Below, piece by piece: positions 21,364 to 32,135 of a stretch of 64,000 bases of DNA. Where the stretch lies: the NCBI RefSeq assembly GCF_003255815.1, contig NC_037674.1:2538753-2602752 (forward strand). Reading direction: 5' to 3'. This stretch comes from Theropithecus gelada (lineage: Eukaryota > Chordata > Mammalia > Primates > Cercopithecidae). The position numbers and the translations under genes are program-made. The first letter of the stretch is position 1, and every line of letters starts with the position of its first letter. Below the pieces are notes generated by a model. It saw only the letters and a list, made by a program, of their open reading frames with translations, was not told the origin of the DNA and did no database searches.

Positions 21364-21828
21364 TGTGAAAGGAAAATAAATCTTGGGGTTCCCAAATCAC
21401 TAAGCTAAAGAGAAAAATTAACCTGGGAACTGCTTAGGGCCAACCTGCCTCCCATACTATTCAAAGTCATTCCTTTGCTCCCTAAGATAAATGAATATCT
21501 GATTGGCTCCTTTGGAGAGGCTGATCAGAAACTCACAAGAATGCAACTGTTCGTCTCTTATTTACCTATGACCTGGAAGCCCCGCCCCGCCACAAGCCTT
21601 CCCGCCTTTGCTTCAAGGGGTCCCGGCTTTTCAGATGGAACCAATGCTCATCTTACATATGTTGATTGATGTCTCATGTCTCCCTAAACTGTATAAAATC
21701 AGTGCTCTGACAACCTTGGACACATGTTGTCAGGACCTCATGAGGCTGTGTCACGGGTGTGTCCCCTACCTGAGCAAAATAAACTTTCTGAATTAACTGA
21801 GACCTGTCTCGGGTTTTCGGGGTTCACA
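21364..21828 (+). mobile_element. Solo ERV LTR with perfect TATG duplication
   Basis: It opens with TG at 21364 and closes with CA at 21828. The four bases TATG occur immediately outside at 21360-21363 and 21829-21832. Promoter-like 'ctgtataaaatcagtg' lies at about 21690, followed by 'gcaaaataaactttctg' (AATAAA poly(A) signal at about 21777) and a U5 of 'gagacctgtctcgggt'. This layout is a complete class I-type LTR of 465 bases. I recognise the wording from primate LTRs but will not name the subfamily. Confidence 0.85.
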
Positions 21829-21969
21829 TATGATTCCTCACACACATCATCCCATCATTCTGCCTGTTTGGGAACTACATGTGATCTGCACGGATGGAAG
21901 TGCTTGCTATTTTTTGCCTTGTTTCCCTCCCTAAATAGGGAAATTCAACCTTGTTATTCTGTTTAGAAT

Positions 21970-23470
21970 AAAAGAATTTGATTCATGTCCATTGATGTGT
22001 AATATCGTATCCCATGAATATACCACAATTTATCTGTTTTCACTCACAGTAAATACTTGGGTTCTGGATTGGGGTTATTTCAAACATGCCACCGTGAAGA
22101 TTCTTGCGCATGTCATGCTGGTGTACGTATATGGAAGTGTCAGTGAGTACGCACGTCACAGAGGAACTGCTGTGCCGTAGGGGATACACACCCTCAACTT
22201 TGGCAGATGATGCTGAGCTGCCTTCCAGAGCAGCAGTGCTGGTTTGCACTCTCAGAAGCTTTGTAGAGCATTCCAGCTGCTCCACTTTCTCACCCACACT
22301 TGCTATTTCCAGACTCAAGTTTTTGCCAGTGGGCTTGTATATGTAATGGTGCCCTGCTGTGGCTTTAATTTGCATTTCTGTTCTTGCTATAAATAGCAGA
22401 ACCCCCTTTCTTCTGTTTATTGGCCCTTTGAGTTTCTTCATTTGTGGAGTATATCTCTGAAGTCTTTGGCCCATTGGTTCCCAAGGAGTCTTTCTCTTAT
22501 TGTGTGTAGAAGTTCTCTAGATGTTTCAAATGTCAGTCCTTTGTTGCAAAGTCTCTCTCCCTCTTTATGCCTTGCCTTTTCATCTCTTAAAGGTGTTTTT
22601 TTTTTAATTAACAAAAATTCTTCATTTTAATGTAGTCAAATTTATTTTATGTTTAATGTTTTTTGTGTTTTATTAAGATGAGTCTCCACATAATGAAGAG
22701 GGAAAAAGAGGTTCTCCTGTATTGTCTTCTAAAAGCTTTATAGCTTAGTTTTTCACATTCAGATGTACAATTTTTTCTTAAATTGATTTTCTTTTATAGT
22801 GTTATATCTCTTATTGAAGATAGTTCATAGTTTTTCTGTATGGATACCATATGCCCCAACACGCATGGCTTTGGGGGCCGTTTCTGCCATATATCAAGTG
22901 TCAATGTATTCATGGGTCAGTTTCTGGATTCTCCAACCCGCGCCTCTCGTCCATTTGTCTATCCCCAGACTTAAGGCAAGGTATCCCATTTATTATTGTT
23001 TACTGCTGATAGCAGGTGGTCCTCCCTCCGTATTTTTCTCTGGCTGTTGTAGGACCTTTGCATTTTGACATGAATTTTTAAAACAAACTTTCAAGTTCTT
23101 TGCAACACCTGCTGAGATTCTGAGATGTGAATTGGCATCTTCCATATTGAGTCTTCCAGTCCACAAGCATAGTGTATATCTCCATGCCGTGAGATCTTCG
23201 CTAATGTATCCAAACAAAGTTGTTGCTGTTGCTGTTTTCTCTGTGAGTCTTGCATATCTTTCGTTAGATTTGTTGCTAGGTATTTGATATTTGGGATGTT
23301 ATGTTAAGCAGTAAACATTTAAATTTTGCTTGCTAATAGTGTTTTTCTGATAGATGGGCTTACAATTGATTTTTTTACATTGACTTTGTATTTAGCAGGC
23401 TTGTTAAACTCGCATTAATTCTGATTTATCATTAACAGATTATGCCTCTTCCCATGCCTTGTGTAATTTA
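21970..23470 (-). mobile_element. Antisense L1 (L1M class) ORF2 segment
   Basis: The plus strand reads as reversed L1 ORF2: 'atcccatgaatataccacaa', 'ttaatttgcatttctgttc', 'tggccctttgagtttcttc', 'tcagtcctttgttgcaaag', 'tccatttgtctatccccag' and 'ttgttgctaggtatttgata' appear in the correct reverse order. Old, with no intact frame and truncated at both ends. The 144-codon minus frame at 22040-22474 is a fragment of no meaning. Confidence 0.85.
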
Positions 23471-23814
23471 GTATAGCTGTGACTAGACAGTGGAGGAAAA
23501 CATTCTTAAAGCTTCTGATCAAAATGCGTGGCACCCAGTGAGAGAGACAAGCATCCATCATTGTTTTATTAAGACTCTGCTCTCAGTGGCCCTGTGCCAG
23601 GCACGCTCTTGGAAGCAGCCCGCTGTGACCGGTGAAAGGATCGCAGGGAGCAGGACCACAGGCATGGATGATTCATCAGGCTTTTGCAAAACCTAGGCAA
23701 GAAAAGGGATATGTGATGAACGTAGATTTCTTGATGTGCCAAGCCCTTTCAGGACCATAATCTCCCCACCCTCTGAAATGTTCTTCCCCCTTTCCTATTT
23801 TTTCTTACAAAACT

Positions 23815-24065
23815 AACTTAAATGTCTCTTTCACAGCGAAACTAGCTCTACACCTTCAGAGTGAGTTGCTCTGTCCTCCTTTATTAACTTTATTCTGATT
23901 CCCTGTAGATTCCTATGCATTCTAATCCCCTACCACCCACCACGGGATATCATGGTATTTCTGTCTGTCACTCTCTCACCCTTTAGACTCTTAGATTTTA
24001 GGATAGTGATCCCTATACTGATACTATGCTAGACACAAAATAAGCTCACATAAATCTTGACATGC
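23815..24065 (+). repeat. L2 LINE 3' end
   Basis: 'taaatgtctctttcacagcg', a 'cctcctttattaactttatt' block, 'actctcTcaccctttagact'-like wording and the closing 'atgctagacacaaaataag' to 'cttgacatgctgaat' follow the L2 3' end in order. Diverged. Confidence 0.6.
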
Positions 24066-24223
24066 TGAATACCAAACATAATATATGCATTGACTTCATT
24101 TTTACTGTATCTCACTGACATTAAACATTGGAGGGTTTTTGGTGGGAGATAAGGGGTTAGAAGTCTTTATTTTTATGTAGGTTACATAAACCCCATGACT
24201 ATTCAAGACTTACAGGTAGGTGG

Positions 24224-24225
<2 letters not shown>

Positions 24226-24262
<37 letters not shown>
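24226..24262. repeat. (CT)n dinucleotide repeat
   Basis: About 17 CT units with one interruption (GT). The Arg-Glu frame on the minus strand is generated by it. Confidence 0.97.
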
Positions 24263-24685
24263 TTCCTGAGGAAACATTTTTCTAAAATGTAATTTGAAGT
24301 GGAAAACATGCCAAATACATATTACTTGAAGAAAGAGTAATAGATATTTGATGATGAACCTAGGATATAGTGTACATATGAAAATAACATAATCACTGAA
24401 GGCCAAAGCTACTGAAATGTCACAATTAGAGAAACAGAAATATTATAGTCTTGTTTCAAACCACCATGTCACATTTTTGGTCTCATTTTTAACAGGATAG
24501 GATATAGGTTAGGAAGAGGTATAAAAGAGAAAAGAACAAGACTGTGATTTCACAACATAATCTTGGTGAAATGTCATGTCTATAAAATGAGGAGTGGGTT
24601 AAACCACATGGTCCCAAAGTCTCTCCCAGCTCTAATGTTCCAGAAATCTAGGCAGAAACCACATTATGCATTTGAGTGAAATACA

Positions 24686-24770
24686 GGGAAGGAAAGGAAG
24701 GGAAGGAAGGAAGGAAGGAGGGAAGGAAGGAAGGGAGGAGGGAAGGAAGGAAGGAAGGGAGGGAGGGAGA
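24686..24770 (+). repeat. GGAA microsatellite
   Basis: About 85 bases of GGAA, GGGA and GGAG units. Second such tract in the window. Confidence 0.95.
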
Positions 24771-25499
24771 AATTCAGAGTTGAATTTTCTAAATGATAAT
24801 AAATTGCAAGAAAAGAGGGGTCCTTAATCGCCTTACCTGAAGTCACGCCACCTAGCCTTCCACATAGCATAAGTATGTAAGATTGCAAGACAAAATCTCC
24901 TCTACCACCAGACAACCTGAAATGATGATTTGGGGTTATTCATATAGAGATTTTGGATTTGACTAAAAAACTATAAGCCCTGCAATTAGATTCACTTGGA
25001 CAGTTTGGGCTACATGATGTGTAAAGCAATTGAAAATAACACTGAGTTCAGTCTCCTTGGAAAGACTCCAGTGTAAACAGTTCCCTCGACTTTTTTTGGG
25101 GTTTTGCGGTTTGCAAAAAGGTCTAGTCCTAATTTTAGAGCCATGTAAAGAACTTCCTATCTGGAATTACACAAAGAACATTATCTTGATGCTAGAGATG
25201 TTTTCTATAATCATCTTCCAGAGGGATTAATAAAACCTTTTTACTTAGTTGGCTATTCAATGAAAACAATTCAGTAACTTCAAAAATTCATTTTAAAACA
25301 TGTAGAACCAAATAATTATTTGGTCTGACTGTGATTCACATGCTTTTGCCAAGTATATTAATCTTATTTTGAAGATTAATAGGCTGGGTTTCAGAATGCC
25401 TTAGCGACTTGTGGCAAAGAAATAGCACCCAGCTTTCTGATGTGCTGATGGATAAGGTGTCTGTGTGGTCAGGAAGCACTACACACCACAGTCCACATT
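24771..25499. other. Unassigned sequence
   Basis: No gene or repeat family recognised in about 730 bases. A 66-codon plus frame at 25030-25230 has no motif. Confidence 0.4.
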
Positions 25500-25708
25500 C
25501 TGGCCAACATGGTGAAACCCATCTCTAATAAAAAGTACAAAAATGCACCAGGCGTGGTGGCAGGCACCTGTAATCCCAGCTACTGGGGAGGCTGAGACAG
25601 GAGAATGGCTCGAACCCGGGAGGTGGAGGTTGCAGTGAGCCGAGATCATGCAGCTGCACTCCAGCCTGGGCAACAGAGTGAGGCTTCGTCTCAAAAAAAA
25701 AAAAAAAT
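25500..25708 (+). mobile_element. 5'-truncated Alu
   Basis: Starts inside the left arm at 'ggccaacatggtgaaacc' and continues through the right arm to a poly(A) run at 25692-25707. No matching flanking repeat is evident. Confidence 0.9.
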
Positions 25709-26490
25709 CTGGATACCCGAAAACATTCATTCAGATTTTTGTGTCTTTTGCATGCCTGTTTCTTCCACTCTTTACCAAAGATCCTTGAAATTTAAATTTT
25801 TGGATTTGAGGGCTAATATGATATTGATTGTGCTTTTGTTTGTCTTAGGGGAAATATTTTGATCTTCAAAGCACAGTAAATAAAATCAAGGTGAAAAATC
25901 AGATCCTGAGTTTATAACAAATAAATTATTTGAGAGCTTTATAAGTTGCTTTGCCTCTCAAATCTTCTTTAAGAAGTGATTAGCACTAAATTCGTATCAC
26001 AGTTTTCTTGTTTATGAAAAACTCAGGCATGAGTCCATGCTGTAGTGTGTAAAATAAACTGTAATGATGCATTTGGTATATATCCCACACTGCTGTATTT
26101 GGATGTTAATTTTAAAGTAAAAAAAAAAAAAAGAAAAAAATGCCATACCTTCTTTAGAACAAAGTAAGTTACATTAACATTATTTACATAAATTGGTGAA
26201 CTCAGGAGGGGTTTGCAACATTGTACATGTTAAAGAAAAATGTTCTTTCCGTATTTTCAAAGAAGAGAGTTTTGGTTTTATACAGCATTTGCTAAAAACA
26301 ATGATTGCTATTTTCTATAGAAATAAATAAACTTAGTTTTTTTTTAAATACAGGTATTTGCTCATGAAGGCTGCGCATTGTCATTGAAATGGCATCTGGT
26401 GACAAGCCTTAATGCTCTCCTCTCTCACACTGTCCTTCTCTCTTAGTCCTTTGCAGAACGTCATTAAGTTTCCCGCCCCCCCACCCCACC
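25709..26490. other. AT-rich unassigned sequence
   Basis: No gene seen. An A run lies at about 26117-26139 and a C-rich run (mostly CCCCCCC and CCCCACCCC) at about 26473-26492 directly before the Alu pair. Confidence 0.4.
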
Positions 26491-26919
26491 CCCATAGGGT
26501 CTGACTCTGTCACCCAGGCTGGAATGCAGTAGTGGCACAATCTCATTCACTGCAGCCTTGCCCTCCCAGGCTGAAGCCATCCTCCCACCTCAGCCTCTGA
26601 AGTAGCTGGGACTACAGGCTCGTGCCACCACACCCAGCTAATTTTTTGCGTTGGTTTGTTTTGGTAGAAACAGGTTTTACCATGTTGCCCAGGCTGGTCT
26701 CAAACTCATGTGCTCAAGTGATCTGCCTGCCACAGCCTCCCAAGTAGCTGGGACTACAGGTGCCTACCACCATGCCTGGCTAATTTTTGTATTTTTAGTA
26801 GAGACGGGGTTTCACCATGATGGCCAGGCTGGTCTCGAATTCCTGGCCTCAAGTGATCCCCTCGCCTTGGTCTCCCAAAGTGCTGGGATTACAGGAATGA
26901 GCCACCATGCCTGGCTATG
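26491..26919 (-). mobile_element. Two joined antisense Alu pieces
   Basis: The plus strand begins as a reversed Alu right arm ('ctgtcacccaggctggaatg'), runs through the linker to 'ctcaagtgatctgcctgcc', then reads 'ctcccaagtagctgggacta' (arm text again) and finishes with a normal left arm ending 'gtgctgggattacaggaatg'. That is about one and a half Alus (430 bases), from nested insertion or unequal recombination. Confidence 0.85.
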
Positions 26920-27615
26920 AGGGATATATATATATTTTTAAATCAGTTTCAGATGGATCTCCTGGGGCCTCTTATTTCAGCTTTCCTGATTATCACTGTT
27001 ATTGAACACTCATGACGTTGAGTGCCTTATGACTTATTGATCCCAAGTGAGGACTTACATAACAGTCTATCAGGGGTTGCCAGGGCTCAGCGTGGAGTTG
27101 ACTCCTTGAGAAAAAAATGCAATGCCTTTTGTGGCAAGATAAGATATTGCCATCATAAGCTCTGGTGGCTTTTAGCATGTGCTTGTCAAGGTCTTGCCAT
27201 TTGCTAAATGATGATGGTGGTCAGGAATATCATGTCATTTTGGTGTTCACAGACAAACTGCCCAACATTTGATTTAAAATCCCATTTCTAACTGACAACC
27301 TCACACAGTGGGACTTAGCTCTCAGGAGCAGCAGCAGCTGTCTCGCCAATGCTGACTAACTCATATTTTAAAGCCAATAATTGTCTCTTTGGATCATATC
27401 TTCCTCGTTTAAGGGCTCTTTTTAAAAAAATATGCACTTATGTTTGTACATATTTTTTCTAAGTATGTTAAGATCATCGTATTTATATCAGCACAGACTA
27501 AAAGTGGACTTAAACTTTCATTTGGGAAAATTTCCTGTCATTTGCAGATGTGCGGGCAGCTGGTCAAGGTTTCCCAGCCTCTGCCTTTGTGTTCATGTTA
27601 TTCTTTTCTGTGGCT
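26920..27615. other. Unassigned sequence
   Basis: No gene or confident repeat recognised. Confidence 0.4.
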
Positions 27616-27619
27616 GTCT

Positions 27620-28090
27620 GTAGACAGTTACCATGGCTGTCTGCTGCTGCATAACCAACTATTGCAAAATTTAGTGCCTTACATCAACCATTTTGTTATA
27701 GTGAAGAACTCTGTGGTTCCGGGTCAAGGACCAACTGGGTGAGTCTTCTGTTCTGTGACAGGTAGACTGGGTTCACCTGGTGATGTTTGCTAGTGGCTGG
27801 GCTGGTTTGGGGAGTCTGGGATGGCTCTGGGTACACGCCTGAAGTTGGAGCTTGGAGGGGTGGGACATCCTGTGTTTGTTCTCCATGTGGCTTCTCCATG
27901 CGGCCAGCTTGGACTTAGGGTAGTTAGATATCTTAGATGATGACTCAGGGCTCCAGGAGAAAGTGTTTAAAGACTGAGGCAGAAGTCACAGGCTGTTAGA
28001 AACCTAGCCTTGTAAGTCACATAGCTTCACTTCCACTGCAATTTACGGGCCAAACAAGTTAGTAAGTTCACCCCAGAATTTGACTGCCAT
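27620..28090. repeat. Ancient interspersed repeat, family not named
   Basis: The order 'ctgctgcataaccaactatt', 'caaaatttagtgccttacat', 'catgtggcttctccatgcgg', 'actcagggctccaggagaaa' and 'cttgtaagtcacatagcttc' is a familiar mammalian repeat layout of roughly 450 bases. I recall the wording but not the family name with confidence. Confidence 0.5.
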
Positions 28091-28899
28091 CTCCCCATGG
28101 CCAAAAAATTGTCATCATTTATAATCAACCACACATCTTCCCAGAGATCGACTAGATTTTTTTTTCATTCCTGTTTCTCTTTATTGATTTGAAGTTATTC
28201 ATTTTCTGGTGCTTCCCTGCACTTCCCAGCCTTTTGTTGTTGGGTAAGGCCAGGTGACTACTTCTGGCCCGTGTGAATTCTCCGCTTTGTGTGTGAGTTG
28301 GAATATGTGTTGAGTTGGAAGATCCACACTTTCCAAACAGTCAAGGAGGCTGAGTTGATTCAGCATCTAAAGGACTAACAGTCCTCCTATAGTGGAATTT
28401 ATAGGGTCAAGAGATCCTGAACTCTGAACTAAACATGAAAACTCAAGAGGACTTGTGAGCTATCTTCCTTGGGATATATATGGCAACAAAGGGGTATTTG
28501 GCAGCCATAAAGGTGGGTTGCAACAGTGATGGAAATTTTCACCAAACATTTTCCATGTACCCCTAGATGCACTGTGAGTCCCTGCAGGAAGGTTATCTGA
28601 TGGATGTCATTTCTCAGGCTAAGGTAGAAGAGGGGCTGTGAGCTCCCACGCCTGACCCTCCCTCTTGGTGTAGAGTGGGGAAGCCATGTCGACATGGCAT
28701 ATGCACGCAATCCATCAAAGCCCCCAGGATTAGCTGGGGCACAGCAGGCAGGGCAGCTGCCTTGGGGAATTGCCTAATCTACAGTGGAATTTATGTGAAT
28801 AATGAATAAATTACACATGGAGGCTAGAGACTGTGGATTTCACTGTCACCTGGCCTTCCCTCTCCAATAAACAATTCTATTTTTATTGTGCTAGAGGCT
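28091..28899. other. Unassigned sequence, possibly old repeat
   Basis: The words 'gccaggtgactacttctggc' near 28248 and 'tggggaattgcctaatctac' near 28764 resemble old LTR or DNA-element text, but I cannot assign them. The 93-codon minus frame (28429-28710) has no recognisable domain. Confidence 0.35.
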
Positions 28900-30150
28900 A
28901 CTCTTAAAATGGATACATGCACACAGTTGATTTAACAAAGTATAAAGTTAGCCATTGTCTCTACCCTCCTCCTAATAAAATAAAAAATAAAAGTGGTTTT
29001 GAATTCCACGCTCTGATCGCCACTTACCCTCACAAGCTTACATGTTATTGTCAGCTAGCATTTTTGTTTCATCTTTATTTATGACCTCAGTATTGGTCAT
29101 TTTTATCATTACTAATATTCTTTGAGACAAATATGTCCTTTTTTCAGATTTACCTATAAATTTGGCAAATTTTGCTCCCTTCTTGTTGTAGTATCTGCCT
29201 TTGATTTGGGTTTTATTTCCTCCACTGAAGTAAATAGTTTAACCCTTATTTCAAAAAAAGAAAAAAGGTAAACTTTCTAAATTTTTTGCTTTTTGAAATA
29301 TTTTTATTTTACCTCCACCTCTAAAACAAAAAAAAAAGTTCAAGTATGTATAGAATTCTAGATGTCAGCAATTTTCTCTCAGTGTTTTAAATATATTATG
29401 TCACTGAATTCTGTTCTCCATACCAGGGATCAGCAAACATTTTCTGAAACAGAGCGCTTGTTTAAGAATCAACCACATGCACACCATGTGATTTCCATCA
29501 CAGGTACTCAACAATGCTACTGAAGCGTGGAGGCGGCCATAAAGACATGTGCATAAGTGGGTGTAACTGTGCCAACAAAACTGTATTTGCACAGGCAGCC
29601 CTCCAGACCATGGGTTGTAGTTTGCTGATCCCAGCTCTACAGTTCAAGTTGAGAAGCCTGCTCTGAGTCTAATTGTTTCTTCTATTTTAAAGTAACCTGC
29701 TTTAGGTTCGGTTCTTTGTCTTTGGTGATCAATATCTTGGTGTGTTTTAGTTTACAAATGAGTCCTTCTCAGTGCTAGTACTTCCTGAATAAGGAGCATT
29801 ATCTTTAATGAATTCTGGAAGGAGGGTAACTGTCACCTCTTCACACATTATCACCCTCTCTTTCTACTTTCGCCTCTGGAACTCATAATAAATGTATGTC
29901 AAAACTTCCCTCCCAACCAATATGGCGCTCCTGTTCTGCTTCCTACTTTCTCTCTTGTCCTTCTGTGTTGTATGCTCTTTAGATGTTTCTTTCACTCAGT
30001 AACTATTTCTCAAACTGTGTCTAATATGCTGTTTTATACACTGTTCATTTTTTAAAACTACATATTTTCATTTCTCGAAGTTTTCTTCTTTACAAAATCT
30101 TTGTCAAAATATTTTTGTTTTTTTAAATTCATCTTGTATGCCTTTAATCA
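28900..30150. repeat. Old LINE-like sequence split by an hAT element
   Basis: 'agaattctagatgtcagcaa', 'gagaagcctgctctgagtct', 'aattgtttcttctatttt' and 'ttctttgtctttggtgatca' are recurring text of an ancient LINE (L1M or L2 class). The text breaks at about 29423 and resumes at about 29640 around an hAT element. Class and orientation are uncertain. Confidence 0.4.
29424..29634. mobile_element. hAT-Charlie (MER1-type) DNA transposon
   Basis: Terminal inverted repeats are visible: 'cagggatcagcaaac' at the left and 'gtttgctgatccc' at the right. Internal 'attttctgaaacagag', 'ggcggccataaagacatgtg' and 'gccaacaaaactgtatttgc' fit the MER1-type consensus. Non-autonomous, internally degraded. Confidence 0.75.
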
Positions 30151-30166
30151 TTAAAAAAATAATTTC

Positions 30167-30461
30167 GGCCGGGCGCGGTGGCTCAAGCCTGTAATCCCAG
30201 CACTTTGGGAGGCCGAGACGGGTGGATCACGAGGTCAGGAGATCGAGACCATCCTGGTTAACATGGTGAAACCCCGTCTCTACTAAAAAATACAAAAAAC
30301 TAGCCGGGCGAGGTGGCGGTGCCTGTAGTCCCAGCTACTCGGGAGGCTGAGGCAGGAGAATGGCGTGAACCCGGGAGGCGGAGCTTGCAGTGAGCTGAGA
30401 TCCGGCCACTGCACTCCAGCCTGGGCGACAGAGCAAGACTCCATCTCAAAAAAAAAAAAAA
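30167..30461 (+). mobile_element. AluYR-type young Alu (Old World monkey lineage)
   Basis: Nearly intact Alu with 'ctagccgggcgaggtggc' after the linker and 'gagatccggccactgcactc' in the right arm, where human AluY has 'gagatcgcgccactgcactc'. A tail of about 14 A. It shares these states with the copy at 52737. From family knowledge this marks the cercopithecid AluYR lineage. Confidence 0.93.
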
Positions 30462-31715
30462 ATTCATAGTGTTTATTTCTTTTTTCTATTTTTATAAAAT
30501 TTTTGTAACTCATAAAACAGTGTTTGTATGAAAATTCACACAAAGTTGCTAGAGAGCATACAACTTCCAAAACTGTCCTGGGTTTCTGTTACATTCAGTT
30601 TTCTAGGGATACACTCAAATCAATGGTAAAATGCAGACTTTATGCAATATGTCATTACCTTTGGTAAAACTATTCTCATTGTTTTATCTCCTCATAGTGT
30701 TAACTCTGATATCCACTTTGTGCAGGGTCTGCTGTTACTAGGGCATCAGAAAACCATTAAGGCTGGATCTATGAGAGGCTAGTATTTCCAAACAGCAGTA
30801 ATAGCCCCTTGGGCCCCAGCCGCACTTCATATATTTATTTCATTGTTTTATCATCTAAAGTTTTTGAAGGTCTAATTCTACAGTTTATTGTTTCTGTTTC
30901 TTTCATCAAGACTTTCACTCTTGGTGAATTATTTTCTCCTGTGCATTAGAATTATAGATTGTGAGTTCATCATCATTGGGGTTTTATCTAAGGGAATCAC
31001 GTGATAACTTATTTCTCCAAATAAGGCTCGCATTTACTTCTGCCAGAAATCTCATGAAAATGTGGACTAGGACCATTTTGTATATTAATTGTTTGGCTTG
31101 AGAATTACTGCACTATTCTAGTAATATAAATTTGAACCCCAAATCGATGTCCATTGCAGACAGAATATTGTGAATTCTAACACAGGCATTTCTCCCCATT
31201 CAGAATTGAGACTAAGACAGATAAGATTTCACTGAAGGTATAAACCTTTACCTGTTTCTGACTGGATGTGTGAGTTTCACTTTTCAATATCAACTTTGCT
31301 AAGGCTAAAGACACACTTCATCTCTTCACCTGATATCAGCATTAGAACCTAAACCCTTGAATTACAAACAACAGCAGCAACCGTCTCCAGCACAGAGCAG
31401 AAACAGCCATAGCTCCTCCCTCTCTTTCTTCATTCCCTTCTTTCCCTGAAAAAGTTCCTTCACATTTTTGTTTTTCTTTTTTGTATTTGTTTTTTTCTGA
31501 CGGGGAAAATACAATTTAAAGGATGTTTGTTAGGTTTTACACCGTGACCCTTTGTGGTGGAGGGAAGCAGGATTTCCAAATTAGATACTCTGCATTATTG
31601 TCAGAAGAGGAATGTGTGCTTCTTTAATATTTACTAGTTCAGACTTTCTTGGAAAGCAATCTAAAGGTATAATATAAATACACTATTTTCAGAGATAGCA
31701 GGCCTGCCCTTAAAT
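30462..31715. other. AT-rich, possibly continuing the old LINE-like sequence
   Basis: 'aggtctaattctacagttta', 'gacttcactcttggtgaat'-like text near 30900 resembles the sequence left of the AluYR, so part may be the same old element. The rest (30970-31715) is unassigned. No gene seen. Confidence 0.35.
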
Positions 31716-31731
31716 CCATCCTCTGATTCTT

Positions 31732-32038
31732 TTTATTTTGTTTTGTTTTTGAGATAGAGTCTCGCTCTGTCGCCCGGGCTGGAGTACAGCAGTGCCAGCA
31801 GCACGATCTCAGCTCACTGCAAACTCCACCTCCCGGGTTCACACCATTTTGCCTCCTCAGCCTCCTGAGTAGCTGGGACTACAGGCGTCTGCCACCTTGC
31901 CCGGCTAATTTTTTGTATTTTTAGTAGAGACGGGGTTTCACCACATCAGCCAGGATGGTGTCGATCTCCTGACCTCATGATCGCCTGCCTCAGCCTCCTA
32001 AAGTGCTGGGATTACAGGTGTGAGCCACCGCACTGTGC
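31732..32038 (-). mobile_element. Antisense Alu with 16-bp duplication
   Basis: Full reversed Alu from a T-rich tail to 'gagccaccgcactgtg'. The direct repeat 'ccatcctctgattctt' (31716-31731) recurs as 'ccatcctctgactctt' (32039-32054), one mismatch, confirming the boundaries. Confidence 0.93.
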
Positions 32039-32054
32039 CCATCCTCTGACTCTT

Positions 32055-32135
32055 AGTCATCATCTGCTCTTAACCTTACTGAGCCCCAGTTGCCTCATTT
32101 ATGAATCAAAATAATAATTCCCATCCTTATCACTC
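32055..32135 (+). repeat. MIR fragment
   Basis: 'ttaaccttactgagccccag', 'ttgcctcatttatgaatca' and 'aaaataataattcccatcct' follow the MIR order. The Alu is inserted at or near its 5' side. Confidence 0.55.
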
